A stretch of 64,000 nucleotides of DNA from an uncultured Craurococcus sp. GTDB lineage: Bacteria > Pseudomonadota > Alphaproteobacteria > Acetobacterales > Acetobacteraceae. The position numbers and the translations under genes were made by a program. Every line of letters starts with the position of its first letter. The stretch's first letter is position 1. Positions 19,992 to 29,604 of this stretch are shown here, in pieces. The notes beneath the pieces were generated by a model. The model had not been told where the DNA came from and made no database searches. It saw only the letters and a program-made list of their open reading frames with translations. The stretch lies in assembly GCA_902805545.1 (NCBI GenBank), contig CADCTD010000185.1, positions 1 to 64,000 of the forward strand, read 5' to 3'.

Positions 19992-22358
19992 TCAGGCGAT
20001 CAGCTTCGAGCGGCGCTGCTGGCGCAGGACATCCTCGATCCACCGATCGAGGCGGATGGTCTCGGCCTCGGCCTCGGCGCGGGCGGGATAGGCCAGCTCG
20101 AAGCGGAGCGAGAGCCACCGCCAGGCGACGAGGCGCTTGTGGACCTTCTCGGCCCGCTCCAGCTCCTCCCGCGCCGCGCGCTCGGGGGCGGGCAGGCGCC
20201 CGGCCATGGGCGGCGGGACGGGGCGGCCGGCGCCATGCTCCACCGCCCAGCGGGCGAGGCGGGAGACGCCGTTGTCGCGCTCGTCCACCGGGCAGAGGGC
20301 ATAGGTCCAGCGGTCGAGGAGCGTGAGGCCAGGGACGCCGTCGATGGCCGAGGCGACGGCCATGGCCTGGGTCAGGTCGGCGAGGCGGTAATTCGGGTCG
20401 TCGGGTCGGAGCACGGCACGCTTGATGCGGGCCAGCACGCCGAAGAGGCTGTCGGAGCCGATCTCGGCGGCGACGGCGGCGATGATGTCGGCATCGGGCT
20501 GAACCTGAGGGCGAAGGTCCTCCGGCATCTCGGGTGCTGCGTTCAGCATCATCTTGATGAAGTCGGGGCTCCCGCCGCCACCGAGCACCGCGACGACGCC
20601 CTCCTCATGCTGGCCGAAGCGGCCGGCGCGGCCGCCGATCTGCTTCACCTCCTGGCTGTTCAGCTCGCGGCGGGACTCGCCGTCGAATTTGCGGAGCGTG
20701 GAGAAGACGACGCGGCGGATGGGCAGGTTGAGGCCCATGCCGATGGCATCCGTCGCCACCAGCACGTCGGCATCGCCGGTGCGGAAGCGGGCGGCCTCGG
20801 CGCGGCGCACCTCGGGGCTGAGCGCGCCGTAGACGACGGCGACGCGCTTGCCGCGCTTGACGAGTTCCGCGCGCAGGTCGAGCACGTCGCGGCGGGAGAA
20901 GGCGACGAGCGCGTCGCCGGTGCGGAGGTCGCCGAGGGCGACGGGCTTCGAGGCGGCGACCAGCGGGTTCTTCCGCTGCAGCTTCACCTCGTCCATCTCG
21001 TCGTCGCAGAGCCGGGCGATGCGGCGGACCAGCGTCGCGCATTCCGGGGCGCCGAGGACGAAGACCTCGCGCGCCGGGGCACCCATGATGGCGGCGGTCC
21101 AGGCGGCGCCGCGGTCGCGGTCGCCGAGCATCTGCGCCTCGTCGATCAGGGCGACATCGACCGGGTTGTGGAAGGGGCACATCTCGACCGTCGCGGCGAG
21201 ATGCCGGCTGCCGGGGACGGGCAGGCGCTCCTCGCCGGTCGAGAGGGAGGCGAGCACGCCGCGCGTCGCCAGCGCCTCGCGGAATTCATGCGCGAGCAGC
21301 CGCAGGGGGGCGAGTGCCATGCCGCTCTCGGACTTGGCGAGCCGGTCGAGGGCGGTGTGGCTCTTGCCGGAATTGGTCGGGCCGGTGACCAGGGTGATGC
21401 GGCGGTTCAAAGCACGCGCCGTGGCGAAATGGCCGGCATAGCGGTCGAGCGCGGCGACGCGGGCGACGGCGGCATTGCCGGCCCGGCTCGGCTTCGCCAC
21501 GGCCGGGCTGGCAGGACGGGCGGTGCGGGGGCCGGGCGTCTCGGCCTCGCGCCAGGCGATGACCTGCGGGCGGAGGGCGGCGACCTCCTTCGGGTCGAAC
21601 TCCCACTTCTCCTGGCCCTTGTTGCGGGTCGGGATGCGGCGGGCGACGGGGATCAGCCCCGCGCCGATCCAGCGCAGGACCTCCTTCTCGGTGGCGCCGA
21701 GCAGGTTGGGCAGCGCGCGGAACTCGACGAGGCTGCGCTCCCAGGCGCGCAGGCGCTGCACCTCCTCGCGGCGCTTGGTGCGGGCGACGGTCTCGGCCTC
21801 GCGGAGGTCGCGGCGGCGGCGGGATTCGATGGCGGCGACGGAATCGAGGAAGCCCTGCTCGGGCTCGCCCCCGAGGCCGAAGGCGCTGGCGACCTCGCGG
21901 GCCACCATGGCGTGGCGATCGGCCGAGAGGCTGCCGGAGCCTGCTTCCACCAGCTCGGCGGCGACGGCGTCGAGCGCTGCCTCGGGCGTCGGGCCGAGGC
22001 CGCGCAGGCGGTTGGCGACGGCGCGGTCGAGGGCGGCGAGCAGGGCCTCGTCGGCGGGCTCCAACTCGGCGATGGTGCCGGCGGCGGTCTCGACCTCGGC
22101 GCGGCGGACCCAGACGCGGCCGGCGCGGTTCGCCAGGTCGTTCAGCCGGGCGACCCAGCCGCGGCGGCGGGTCTCGATGAGGGCGGCGCGGACGGTCTCG
22201 GCATCGGCCGGCAGGCGACGCTCGACGCGGCGGATGAGGGCCGGCATCTCGCGCGGGGCGACGGCGAGGCCGGAGGCGAGGATCGCGGCCTCGGCGGGGG
22301 AATGGCGTGGCGCAGGGCTTTCGGCCAGTGCGAAGGGGGCGCCATCGGTATCGGTCAA
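19992..22358 (-). CDS. Suv3-like superfamily 2 RNA helicase
   Basis: RRITLVTGPTNSGKSHTALDRLAKSESGMALAPLRLLAHEF; DEAQMLGDRDRG; VLVATDAIGMGLNLPIRRVVFSTLRKFDG; QIGGRAGRFG. Start inferred as TTG at 22358; the track ORF extends to 22484. Confidence 0.88.
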   Translation of the reverse strand: MTDTDGAPFALAESPAPRHSPAEAAILASGLAVAPREMPALIRRVERRLPADAETVRAALIETRRRGWVARLNDLANRAGRVWVRRAEVETAAGTIAELEPADEALLAALDRAVANRLRGLGPTPEAALDAVAAELVEAGSGSLSADRHAMVAREVASAFGLGGEPEQGFLDSVAAIESRRRRDLREAETVARTKRREEVQRLRAWERSLVEFRALPNLLGATEKEVLRWIGAGLIPVARRIPTRNKGQEKWEFDPKEVAALRPQVIAWREAETPGPRTARPASPAVAKPSRAGNAAVARVAALDRYAGHFATARALNRRITLVTGPTNSGKSHTALDRLAKSESGMALAPLRLLAHEFREALATRGVLASLSTGEERLPVPGSRHLAATVEMCPFHNPVDVALIDEAQMLGDRDRGAAWTAAIMGAPAREVFVLGAPECATLVRRIARLCDDEMDEVKLQRKNPLVAASKPVALGDLRTGDALVAFSRRDVLDLRAELVKRGKRVAVVYGALSPEVRRAEAARFRTGDADVLVATDAIGMGLNLPIRRVVFSTLRKFDGESRRELNSQEVKQIGGRAGRFGQHEEGVVAVLGGGGSPDFIKMMLNAAPEMPEDLRPQVQPDADIIAAVAAEIGSDSLFGVLARIKRAVLRPDDPNYRLADLTQAMAVASAIDGVPGLTLLDRWTYALCPVDERDNGVSRLARWAVEHGAGRPVPPPMAGRLPAPERAAREELERAEKVHKRLVAWRWLSLRFELAYPARAEAEAETIRLDRWIEDVLRQQRRSKLIA

Positions 22359-22580
22359 ATCAGGAACTCCGCAGCCCTCCCCGATGGGAGGCCGCGCCTT
22401 GGAACGAAGCAGGGAATCGGACCTGCCGCCTTGAACGGGCCGGAGCCGCCGCCGTGGTATCGCCCGGCGGCAGCGGATTGGCAACGTGTTGCAGGTGCGC
22501 CGGTTGCATATGGGGCATCCGGCCCCGCTTTGCCAGTCCCTGGTTGCCAGTGCCGGGATGCCTGGGCTTGTCGCCTGGGC

Positions 22581-24851
22581 CTAATTCGCGGTGGCGAGGC
22601 TTCGGGTGCGGATGCTGGCCAGGGCGTTGTGCAGCTCCCAGGCGCGCAGCGGCTTCTCGACATGGGCGTCCATGCCGGCCGCCAGGCATTCCTCGACCTC
22701 GGCCTGGTTGGCGCTGGCGGTGACGGCGAGGATGGGCACGCGCCCGCGCGGGCCCGCGGCGGCACGGATGCGGCGGGCGGCGGTGAGGCCGTCCATCACC
22801 GGCATGTGGACATCGAGCAGCACGGCGTCCCAGTCGCGGGACAGAGCGGCATCGAGGGCGGCGGCGCCGTCGGCGACCAGCTCCACCTCATGGCCGGCGG
22901 CGTTCAGCAGGGCGCGGGCGACCTCGCGGTTGACCAGCACGTCGTCGGCGAGCAGCAGACGGAGCGGCTCGCCGAGCGGGAGGACGGTGGGCTCCGCCGC
23001 GGCCGGGGCGGCCGGGGCGGCGGGCGGCAGGGGCAGCTCGACCCAGAACAGGCTCCCCTGCCCCTTCGCGCTGTCGCAGCCGATGGTGCCGCCCATCAGG
23101 CGGACCAGCTTCGCCGTGATGGCGAGGCCAAGGCCGCTGCCCTCGGCCTGCTCGGCGCCGGCAAGGCGGAGGAACTCCTGGAAGAGCGAGGCGCGCTCGG
23201 CCCTGGTCATCCCGGGGCCGGTATCGCTCACCTCGAAGCGGGTGAGGCCCCCGGCGGCGGGACGGATGCGCAGTACCACCTCTCCCTGGGCGGTGAATTT
23301 CACCGCATTGCCGAGCAGGTTGAGCAGCACCTGCCGGAGGCGCACCGGGTCGGCCGAGACCCAGCCGGCCGAGCGGGGCGCGACTTCCACCCCGAAGGCG
23401 AGGGCCTTCGCGGTGGCGGCCGGGCGGATGAGGGCGGCCGCCTCCTCGGCGAGGTCGGCAAGGCGGAGCGGCGCCGGGGCCAGCGCGACCTTGCCGGCCT
23501 CGATGGCGGCGAGGTCGAGCAACTCGCGGATCATCGACATCAGGTGCTCGCCGCTGAGGGTGATCTGCTCGGCGCAGCGACGCTGGGCAGGGGTGAGGCC
23601 GGGATCGGCGTTGAGGATCTGGACATGGCCGAAGATGCCGTTGAGCGGGGTGCGCAGCTCATGGCTCAGCATGCGGACGAAGCGGGTCTTGGCGCCGTTG
23701 GCGGCCTCCGCGGTGTCGCGGGCGGCGGCGAGCTGCCCGGCGAGGCGGGCGAGCTCGGCATTCTTCTCCTCCAGCGCGGCCTGCTGCGCGGCGAGGCTGG
23801 CGGCCATGCCGTTGACCTCCCCGGCGAGGCGGCCGAGCTCGCCCGAGAGGCGGCCCGTCTCGGCGCGGGCGGCAAGGTCGCCGCCGGCGATGCGGCGGAC
23901 GGCGGCAGCGAAGCGGTCCATCGGCCGCAGCAGCATCCAGCGGCCGGCGAGCAGGGCGAGGATCAGGGCGACGAGGGATACGGCAAGGACGAGGAGCAGG
24001 ACCTGCGTCTGCACGGCATAGATCGACGCCTGAATGGCCTCGATCTCACGGCTGACGAGAACGGTGGCGCCCGTCCCCGGGACGGGGGCGAAGCCGAAGA
24101 GGCGCTGCTCACCGAGGAAGCCAGCGCCCTGGCCGTGGCCGGCCTGGCCCGTCAACGCACGCCCAAGGGGGGTGCCGTGCAGGTTGCGGCCGATCAACTC
24201 CGGGGCGGGCGGGAAGCGCGCCAGAACGGTGCCGGCGGCATCGGCCAGGAGCATGGCATCGGTGCCGGCCGGGTGCGGCGGCCGGGTAGCGGCGCCCAAG
24301 CCGGCGAGGTCGATGGCGGCGAGCAGCAGTCGGCGCGGCTGTCCCGGCGAGCCGGGCAGCGGCTGGAAGGCCAGCATCGCCGGCAGGCCGGGCGCGCCCG
24401 AGGCGCGGTCGGCAAGTTGGAAGCGGGTGCTGGCCAGCGTGGCGCGAACCAGGGCGGGATCGAGGGCGACTGGAACACCCACGGCGCAAAGCGGCCGGCC
24501 TTCGGCATCATGGACACCGAGGGAACGCAACCAGGGCACGGTCCCGATCACGCCGTCCAGGGCCGCGCCACACCCGGCTTCCGCTCGCCCGGCGGGCGGG
24601 ACAGCCCGGGCGAGGCCCGCAAGCAGCATCTCCACCTGGCCGATCAGGGCGGCCTGCTCGCGTGCGGTGTTGACAGCCAGGTCCTGCAGGGCGAGGCCGG
24701 CCTCGACCAGGTGCCCTTCGGCGTGGCGGCGCTGCTCCCACAGGGTCAGTCCCCCGAGCGGCAGCACGGCAAGCAGGATCAAGGTGATCAAGCGCAACCG
24801 CAGGCTGCCGAGCTGGTGCAGGAGTTTTGGCTGAAGCGGCAACCCGGGCAT
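22581..24851 (-). CDS. hybrid sensor histidine kinase/response regulator with periplasmic sensor and HAMP
   Basis: TM-sensor-TM; MLSHELRTPLNGIFGH H-box; DTGPGMTRAERASLFQEF...GSGLGLAI; REC domain DAVLLDVHMPVMDGL. Confidence 0.93.
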   Translation of the reverse strand: MPGLPLQPKLLHQLGSLRLRLITLILLAVLPLGGLTLWEQRRHAEGHLVEAGLALQDLAVNTAREQAALIGQVEMLLAGLARAVPPAGRAEAGCGAALDGVIGTVPWLRSLGVHDAEGRPLCAVGVPVALDPALVRATLASTRFQLADRASGAPGLPAMLAFQPLPGSPGQPRRLLLAAIDLAGLGAATRPPHPAGTDAMLLADAAGTVLARFPPAPELIGRNLHGTPLGRALTGQAGHGQGAGFLGEQRLFGFAPVPGTGATVLVSREIEAIQASIYAVQTQVLLLVLAVSLVALILALLAGRWMLLRPMDRFAAAVRRIAGGDLAARAETGRLSGELGRLAGEVNGMAASLAAQQAALEEKNAELARLAGQLAAARDTAEAANGAKTRFVRMLSHELRTPLNGIFGHVQILNADPGLTPAQRRCAEQITLSGEHLMSMIRELLDLAAIEAGKVALAPAPLRLADLAEEAAALIRPAATAKALAFGVEVAPRSAGWVSADPVRLRQVLLNLLGNAVKFTAQGEVVLRIRPAAGGLTRFEVSDTGPGMTRAERASLFQEFLRLAGAEQAEGSGLGLAITAKLVRLMGGTIGCDSAKGQGSLFWVELPLPPAAPAAPAAAEPTVLPLGEPLRLLLADDVLVNREVARALLNAAGHEVELVADGAAALDAALSRDWDAVLLDVHMPVMDGLTAARRIRAAAGPRGRVPILAVTASANQAEVEECLAAGMDAHVEKPLRAWELHNALASIRTRSLATAN

Positions 24852-25040
24852 CCTGTTCTCAAGGATGTCAGAGATAGCTGATTGACTGTGATGTTCAACT
24901 TAAAGTTATGAAAATCTGCATCCCGGCACGCAATGGTACGTCGGCGGTACGGCTCTGGCCCGCATCATGCGGTTTCCATCGAAGGGCGGCGGGCATGGTT
25001 CGGCGACTCGCGCCATGATGGCACCGCCCTGACCGGGGAA

Positions 25041-25075
25041 CGCCGCTTCGGTCACGCCATGCGACCGAAGCGGCG
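25041..25075 (-). terminator. 13-bp perfect stem-loop downstream of the SGNH/CBM-like gene (terminator-like, no clear U-tract)
   Basis: CGCCGCTTCGGTC-acgccatgc-GACCGAAGCGGCG. Confidence 0.5.
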
Positions 25076-25080
25076 GGATG

Positions 25081-26172
25081 TCAGCCGATATAGTCGGTGA
25101 TGGTGGCGGGAGCGTTGTCCGGCAGGGCGGCTTCGGTGAAGGAGAAGGTCTTGGCGCCGCTGCTGTAGAAGGAGTTGGGGGCGCCGGTCACCGTTGCGCC
25201 GTTGTAGGTCGCGCTCTCGACATAGAGGTTGCGGTCGGTGGCGGCGCTGCCGCCCCAGCCGTCGTTGAGGAAGGTGACCTCGACCCTGTGGCTGCCGGCG
25301 GCCCAGTCGCCCTTCAGCGTCAGCGTGTCGGCCAGGCCCTGCTTGTGCAGGGCGTTGGCGGTGACGGAGAAGGTGCCGCCGATCTGTACCCCATCGACCT
25401 TCACCCGGTACTGCGCCGCGGCCTGCCAGGCATCCTGGCTGACCTTCAGCACCAGCGCGTCCGGCCCGCTGCCGGCGGAGAAGTTGCCCAGCGTCGGGGT
25501 CGGCGCCGGCATGGCGGGTGGCGGAATGACGGAGCTGCCGGTGAGTTCGGCGACAGTCGTCGTCAGGGCATTGGCCAGGCGCGAGCCGGTCAGCAGCGCA
25601 TCGGCCGTGCCCATGTGGGAGCTCCTGGCATACCCGTCGCCATCCATCGCCAGGTCGTCGAGGCTGGGCCCGACCTTGGCGTTGAAGCCCGGATCGGCGG
25701 CGAGCTGCGTCATGCCGGCCTTGATGGCGGCGGGCGAGTCACCCTTGGTGTAGGGGTAGGGGATCCAGGTGAAGAGGTAGGGGGTGGTGCCAGCCGGCTG
25801 GTTCAGCTCGCCGCGCATGATGGCGGCGTCGGCCGTCACCTCCTGCGCCCATTGTCCGGTGGTGACGCCGAGCGTGTTGGCGTCGTATTCGTTATGCATC
25901 CAGACCGTGATGGTCGGATCGTCCTTCACCGTCTCCGGCTGCTTGTCGAGGAAGCTGGCCATGCCGGCGGTGAGGCCGCTGGTGTCCCAGTCGAGGAAGG
26001 CGGTGCCGGAATGGATGGAATGCTCCTTGCCGGTACCCCAGGAGGCGAGGATGCGGATGTCGACCTGGGTGCCGAAGGAGCGCTCCAGCTCCGATTCCAT
26101 GCGGGCGGCGCCGCCATTCTGGACAAAAAGCAGCGCGTTGCTCTGTCCCCGCACGAGAATATTCAGATCCAT
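25081..26172 (-). CDS. SGNH-type esterase-like domain + Ca-dependent carbohydrate-binding module (CBM60-like)
   Basis: N-terminal LVRGQSNALLF (GQSN Ser motif of sialate O-acetylesterase/CE6-type SGNH); C-terminal DALVLKVSQDAWQAAAQYRVKVDGVQIGGTFSVTA...GSHRVEVTFLNDGWGGSAATDRNLYVE. Confidence 0.75.
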   Translation of the reverse strand: MDLNILVRGQSNALLFVQNGGAARMESELERSFGTQVDIRILASWGTGKEHSIHSGTAFLDWDTSGLTAGMASFLDKQPETVKDDPTITVWMHNEYDANTLGVTTGQWAQEVTADAAIMRGELNQPAGTTPYLFTWIPYPYTKGDSPAAIKAGMTQLAADPGFNAKVGPSLDDLAMDGDGYARSSHMGTADALLTGSRLANALTTTVAELTGSSVIPPPAMPAPTPTLGNFSAGSGPDALVLKVSQDAWQAAAQYRVKVDGVQIGGTFSVTANALHKQGLADTLTLKGDWAAGSHRVEVTFLNDGWGGSAATDRNLYVESATYNGATVTGAPNSFYSSGAKTFSFTEAALPDNAPATITDYIG

Positions 26173-26370
26173 CTCTCACCCCCTGTAATTTGAGACGAGC
26201 CCGACGAAACCGTTGGGCCCTAATTCAAAAGCGAAACCGGACTAACGATTAAGTGTGCAATTGTATACTATTTTAAACATGCAGTCGCATGAATGAGACA
26301 CCGGAGGCGGCGCCGCGCCAGCCGCTTGGTAGATCGCTTCAAAAAACGGGTGCCTTGAGGTCGGGCCGGC

Positions 26371-27105
26371 TCAGGCCTGGAAGAAGGCCATGCGGTCGGC
26401 CTCCAGCACGAGGCAGGTGAGCTCCCGCCCATAGCCGGCACCGGTATCAATGCCGATGCGGTTGCGGCGGAGCGCAGGGCCGTGGGTCGGCGTGTGGCCA
26501 TGGATGACGACGACACCGAAATCGGCCTCCGACTCCAGGAAGCCGCCGCGGATGCGGATGAGGTCGTCGGGCGACTGCGCCTCGAGCGGCAGGCCAGGGC
26601 GGATGCCGGCATGCACGAAGAGGTAGCCGCCCAGCCGGTGCATCAGCGCGAGGCCCTCGACGAAGCGGCGATGCGCGGCGGGAATCAGCGACGCCCAGGT
26701 GGCAGGGTCGCTGTCCGCATCGATGTCCCAGCTCGCCAGCGCCTCGCGGCCGCCATGGAAGCGCCAGTCGGTGACGGCGGCGCGCTCGCCGGCCAGCGCG
26801 TCGATCATGCTGCGCTCATGGTTGCCGAGCAGGTTCACCGTGGGGAGGCCCGGGGGAAGGCCATTCATGGGCGCGCCGGCGGCGAGGCGGGCGATGACGC
26901 CGCAGCTGTCGGGGCCGCGGTCGATATAGTCGCCGAGATGGACCAGCAGCGGCGCCTCGGCCGGGCGGGCGGCGAGGTCGTCGGCGATCTGCGCGTGCAA
27001 GGCGGCGAGCTTCCCATCCTGGCCATGGATGTCGCCGACTGCGTAGACACGATGGCCGGGCGGCAGGCTGGCAGGGGCAGGCTGGAAATCCGGCATCGCG
27101 CTCAT
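26371..27105 (-). CDS. metallophosphoesterase / Ser-Thr protein phosphatase-like
   Basis: YAVGDIHGQDGKL, HLGDYIDRGPDS, LLGNHERSM, VVIHGHTPTHGP. Confidence 0.92.
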   Translation of the reverse strand: MSAMPDFQPAPASLPPGHRVYAVGDIHGQDGKLAALHAQIADDLAARPAEAPLLVHLGDYIDRGPDSCGVIARLAAGAPMNGLPPGLPTVNLLGNHERSMIDALAGERAAVTDWRFHGGREALASWDIDADSDPATWASLIPAAHRRFVEGLALMHRLGGYLFVHAGIRPGLPLEAQSPDDLIRIRGGFLESEADFGVVVIHGHTPTHGPALRRNRIGIDTGAGYGRELTCLVLEADRMAFFQA

Positions 27106-28691
27106 TCGGCCCGGCGGAGGCCCATGGCGAGGCTCCGCTCGTCCATCCGCGCCTCGTAGCGGAGGTCGGCGCGCGTCGCCCAGGCGTTCACCAGGTGGAG
27201 GAGCGGGATCAGCGCCACGTCATCGCTCGCCATGCGGACGGCCTGGCGCAGCAGCGCCTCCCGCTCCTCCGCATCGAGGGTGGCGGTGGCGCGGTCGGTG
27301 AGCGCATCGAGCGCCGGGTTGGAATAGCGCCCGGCATTCGAGGCGCCGCGGCGGGCGGCGGGGTCGTAGGTGCCGAGCACATTGACCAGGAGGTAGCTCG
27401 CCTCCCCCGTCGTGCTGCCCCAGCCGGAGAGGCGCATGGCGAATTCCTGCCGGGCGGCGCGGGCCGAGAAGGCGGACCAGGGGAGCGCCGCCACTTCCGT
27501 GCGGATGCCGATGCGGCTCCACATCTGGGCGACGGCCTGTGCGGTGCGGGCGTCGTTCGGGTAGCGGTCGTTGGGGCTGTGCAGGGTGAGGCGGAAGCCC
27601 TCCGGATAGCCGGCCTCGGCGAGCAGCCGGCGGGCGCCCTCCGGGTCGAAGGCGGGGACGGGCGTGCCCGGGTCGTAGGAATAGACGCCCGGCGGCAGCC
27701 ACTGCCCGGCCGGGCGGGCGGCGCCCTCCATCACTCGCTCGGCGAGCGCCGGGCGGTTGATGGCGATGGAGAGGGCGCGGCGGACCCGGACGTCCTTGAA
27801 GGGGTTCGCCCCGAGGGGCTGGCCCGCGTTATCGGTGACGAAGGGCATCGCCGCCCCGCGCGAGAAATCGGCCTGGAGGTAGATCAGGCGGAGGCCCTGG
27901 GTCTCGAACAGGCCGACCCGCGGCTCGGCGCGCAGCCGGGCGAGGTCGGCGGAGGGCACCTGGTCGATCATGTCGACATCGCCGGCGAGCAGCGCGGCGG
28001 TGCGGGCCGAATCATTCGCGAGGAAACGGAGGGTGACGCGGGACCAGGGCTCGCGCGGCCCCCAATAGGCCCCGTTGCGGGCGAGCTCGGTGCGGTCGTT
28101 GGCGGTGTGGGAGAGCAGGCGGTAGGGGCCGGTGCCGATGGCGGCGCGGCCGCTGTTGAAGTCCTCCGTCGTCGCCCCCTGCGCCGCGTGGCGGGCGATG
28201 ACGGCGATATAGGCGATCTCGGTCGGCAGCAGGGAATGCGGCTGCTTCGTGTGCAGGCGGACGGTCAGCGGGTCGACGACCTCCACCTGCTTCACCATCC
28301 GCAGGAAGCTGCCATAGCCGCCCGGGCTGTTCGGCACGTTGGGCGCGCGGGCGAGGGTGAAGGCGACATCCTCCGCCGTGAAGGGGCGGCCGTCATGCCA
28401 GGTGACCCCGGGGCGGAGGCGGAACTCCCAGACCGTCGGCGAGAGGGCGCGCCAGCTCTCGGCCAGGCCCGGCTGGAGCTGCACGCGGGCATCGCGCTCG
28501 ACCAGCCGGGAGAAGACATGGGCGGCGAGCTGGGCATTCGGCGCGGCGTTGAAGAAATGCGGGTCGACGGAGGTGGCGGGCGCGGCGACGCCGATCGTCA
28601 CCGCATCGGCCGGGCGCTGGGCCGAAGGGGCCTGCGCCCGGGCCGGGCCAGCGAGCCCCATCAGGGCCATGGCCCAGAGGATGGGCGCCAC
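27102..28691 (-). CDS. ABC transporter substrate-binding protein, family 5 (peptide/nickel type)
   Basis: GTG start + signal peptide; GVTWHDGRPFTAEDVAFTLARA...AIGTGPYRL...NPFKDVRVRRALSIAINRPALAERV. Confidence 0.92.
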   Translation of the reverse strand: MAPILWAMALMGLAGPARAQAPSAQRPADAVTIGVAAPATSVDPHFFNAAPNAQLAAHVFSRLVERDARVQLQPGLAESWRALSPTVWEFRLRPGVTWHDGRPFTAEDVAFTLARAPNVPNSPGGYGSFLRMVKQVEVVDPLTVRLHTKQPHSLLPTEIAYIAVIARHAAQGATTEDFNSGRAAIGTGPYRLLSHTANDRTELARNGAYWGPREPWSRVTLRFLANDSARTAALLAGDVDMIDQVPSADLARLRAEPRVGLFETQGLRLIYLQADFSRGAAMPFVTDNAGQPLGANPFKDVRVRRALSIAINRPALAERVMEGAARPAGQWLPPGVYSYDPGTPVPAFDPEGARRLLAEAGYPEGFRLTLHSPNDRYPNDARTAQAVAQMWSRIGIRTEVAALPWSAFSARAARQEFAMRLSGWGSTTGEASYLLVNVLGTYDPAARRGASNAGRYSNPALDALTDRATATLDAEEREALLRQAVRMASDDVALIPLLHLVNAWATRADLRYEARMDERSLAMGLRRAE

Positions 28692-28776
28692 GTGGTCTCT
28701 CCTCGGTCGGATGATTTCCAAGCCTAGCCTTGTATGCGAGGAATTCCAGCCACCACGCAACGAGGGAGCGGGACGC

Positions 28777-29232
28777 ATGCTGGAGATCGAGACGATCGGG
28801 GATCTGTACGCCCATGTGGGCAAGAGCCTGGGCGCCGGGGAATGGGTGACGGTCGACCAGCGGATGATCGACCAGTTCGCCGAGGCGACGGGCGACCACC
28901 AATGGATCCATGTCGATGTGGACCGGGCGAAGCGCGAGATGCCGGGCGGCAAGACCATCGCCCATGGCTACCTCACCCTCTCCCTGCTGCCGCGGCTCAA
29001 CCAGAGCATCTTCCAGGTGAAGCGGCGGAGCCGGGGGGTGAATTACGGCTCCAACAAGGTGCGCTTCACGGCGCCGGTGCCGGCGGGGTCGCGGGTGCGG
29101 GGGCATCTGACGCTGAAGGCGGTCGAGCCGGTCGAAGGTGGCGCCCGGCTGACCATGGAGGCGACGGTGGAGGTCGAGGGGTCCGGCCGGCCGGCACTGG
29201 TCGCGGAAACCCTGTCGCTGGTGTACGAGTAG
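28777..29232 (+). CDS. MaoC family dehydratase
   Basis: VTVDQRMIDQFAEATGDHQWIHVDVDRA...IAHGYLTLSLLPRL. Confidence 0.92.
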   Translation: MLEIETIGDLYAHVGKSLGAGEWVTVDQRMIDQFAEATGDHQWIHVDVDRAKREMPGGKTIAHGYLTLSLLPRLNQSIFQVKRRSRGVNYGSNKVRFTAPVPAGSRVRGHLTLKAVEPVEGGARLTMEATVEVEGSGRPALVAETLSLVYE

Positions 29233-29262
29233 GGACGGGCCGCAGCAACGGCCCTGGGAGGC

Positions 29263-29604
29263 ATGCCGATGCGCTTCGCCTGTCTCGCGGCTGGTCTGGC
29301 CGCATGCCTTGCGCTGGGGCCGGGCCTGGCCGAGGCGCGGGGCTACCATGGCGGCGGCTATGGGGGTGGCCATGGGTATCCTGGCGGCTACGGCTATCGC
29401 GGGGGCTATGGCTATCGCGGAGGCTTAGGCTATCGCGCCGGGCCGCCGGCCGGGCTCTACGGGCCGCGCTCCTATGGCGGCTACGGCTATGGGCCACCGC
29501 CGGCCTATCTCCCCCCGCCCGTCATCTACGCGCCGCCGAGGGTCCTGATCCCGGGGGCCAATCCCTACCCGCCCGCCGGGGCGAATGGCGGCTACATGCG
29601 GTAG
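29263..29604 (+). CDS. small secreted Gly/Tyr-rich repeat protein
   Basis: Signal peptide (..ALGPGLAEA) then GYHGGGYGGGHGYPGGYGYRGGYGYRGGLGYR. Confidence 0.7.
   Translation: MPMRFACLAAGLAACLALGPGLAEARGYHGGGYGGGHGYPGGYGYRGGYGYRGGLGYRAGPPAGLYGPRSYGGYGYGPPPAYLPPPVIYAPPRVLIPGANPYPPAGANGGYMR

Noticed and set aside
18315-24881. 2188-aa plus-strand ORF
   Set aside because: Antisense to three well-supported minus-strand genes (DEAD helicase, Suv3-like helicase, histidine kinase). Long stop-free antisense frames are expected from GC-rich third-position bias, and the translation is low-complexity Gly/Ala/Arg/Glu with no domain.
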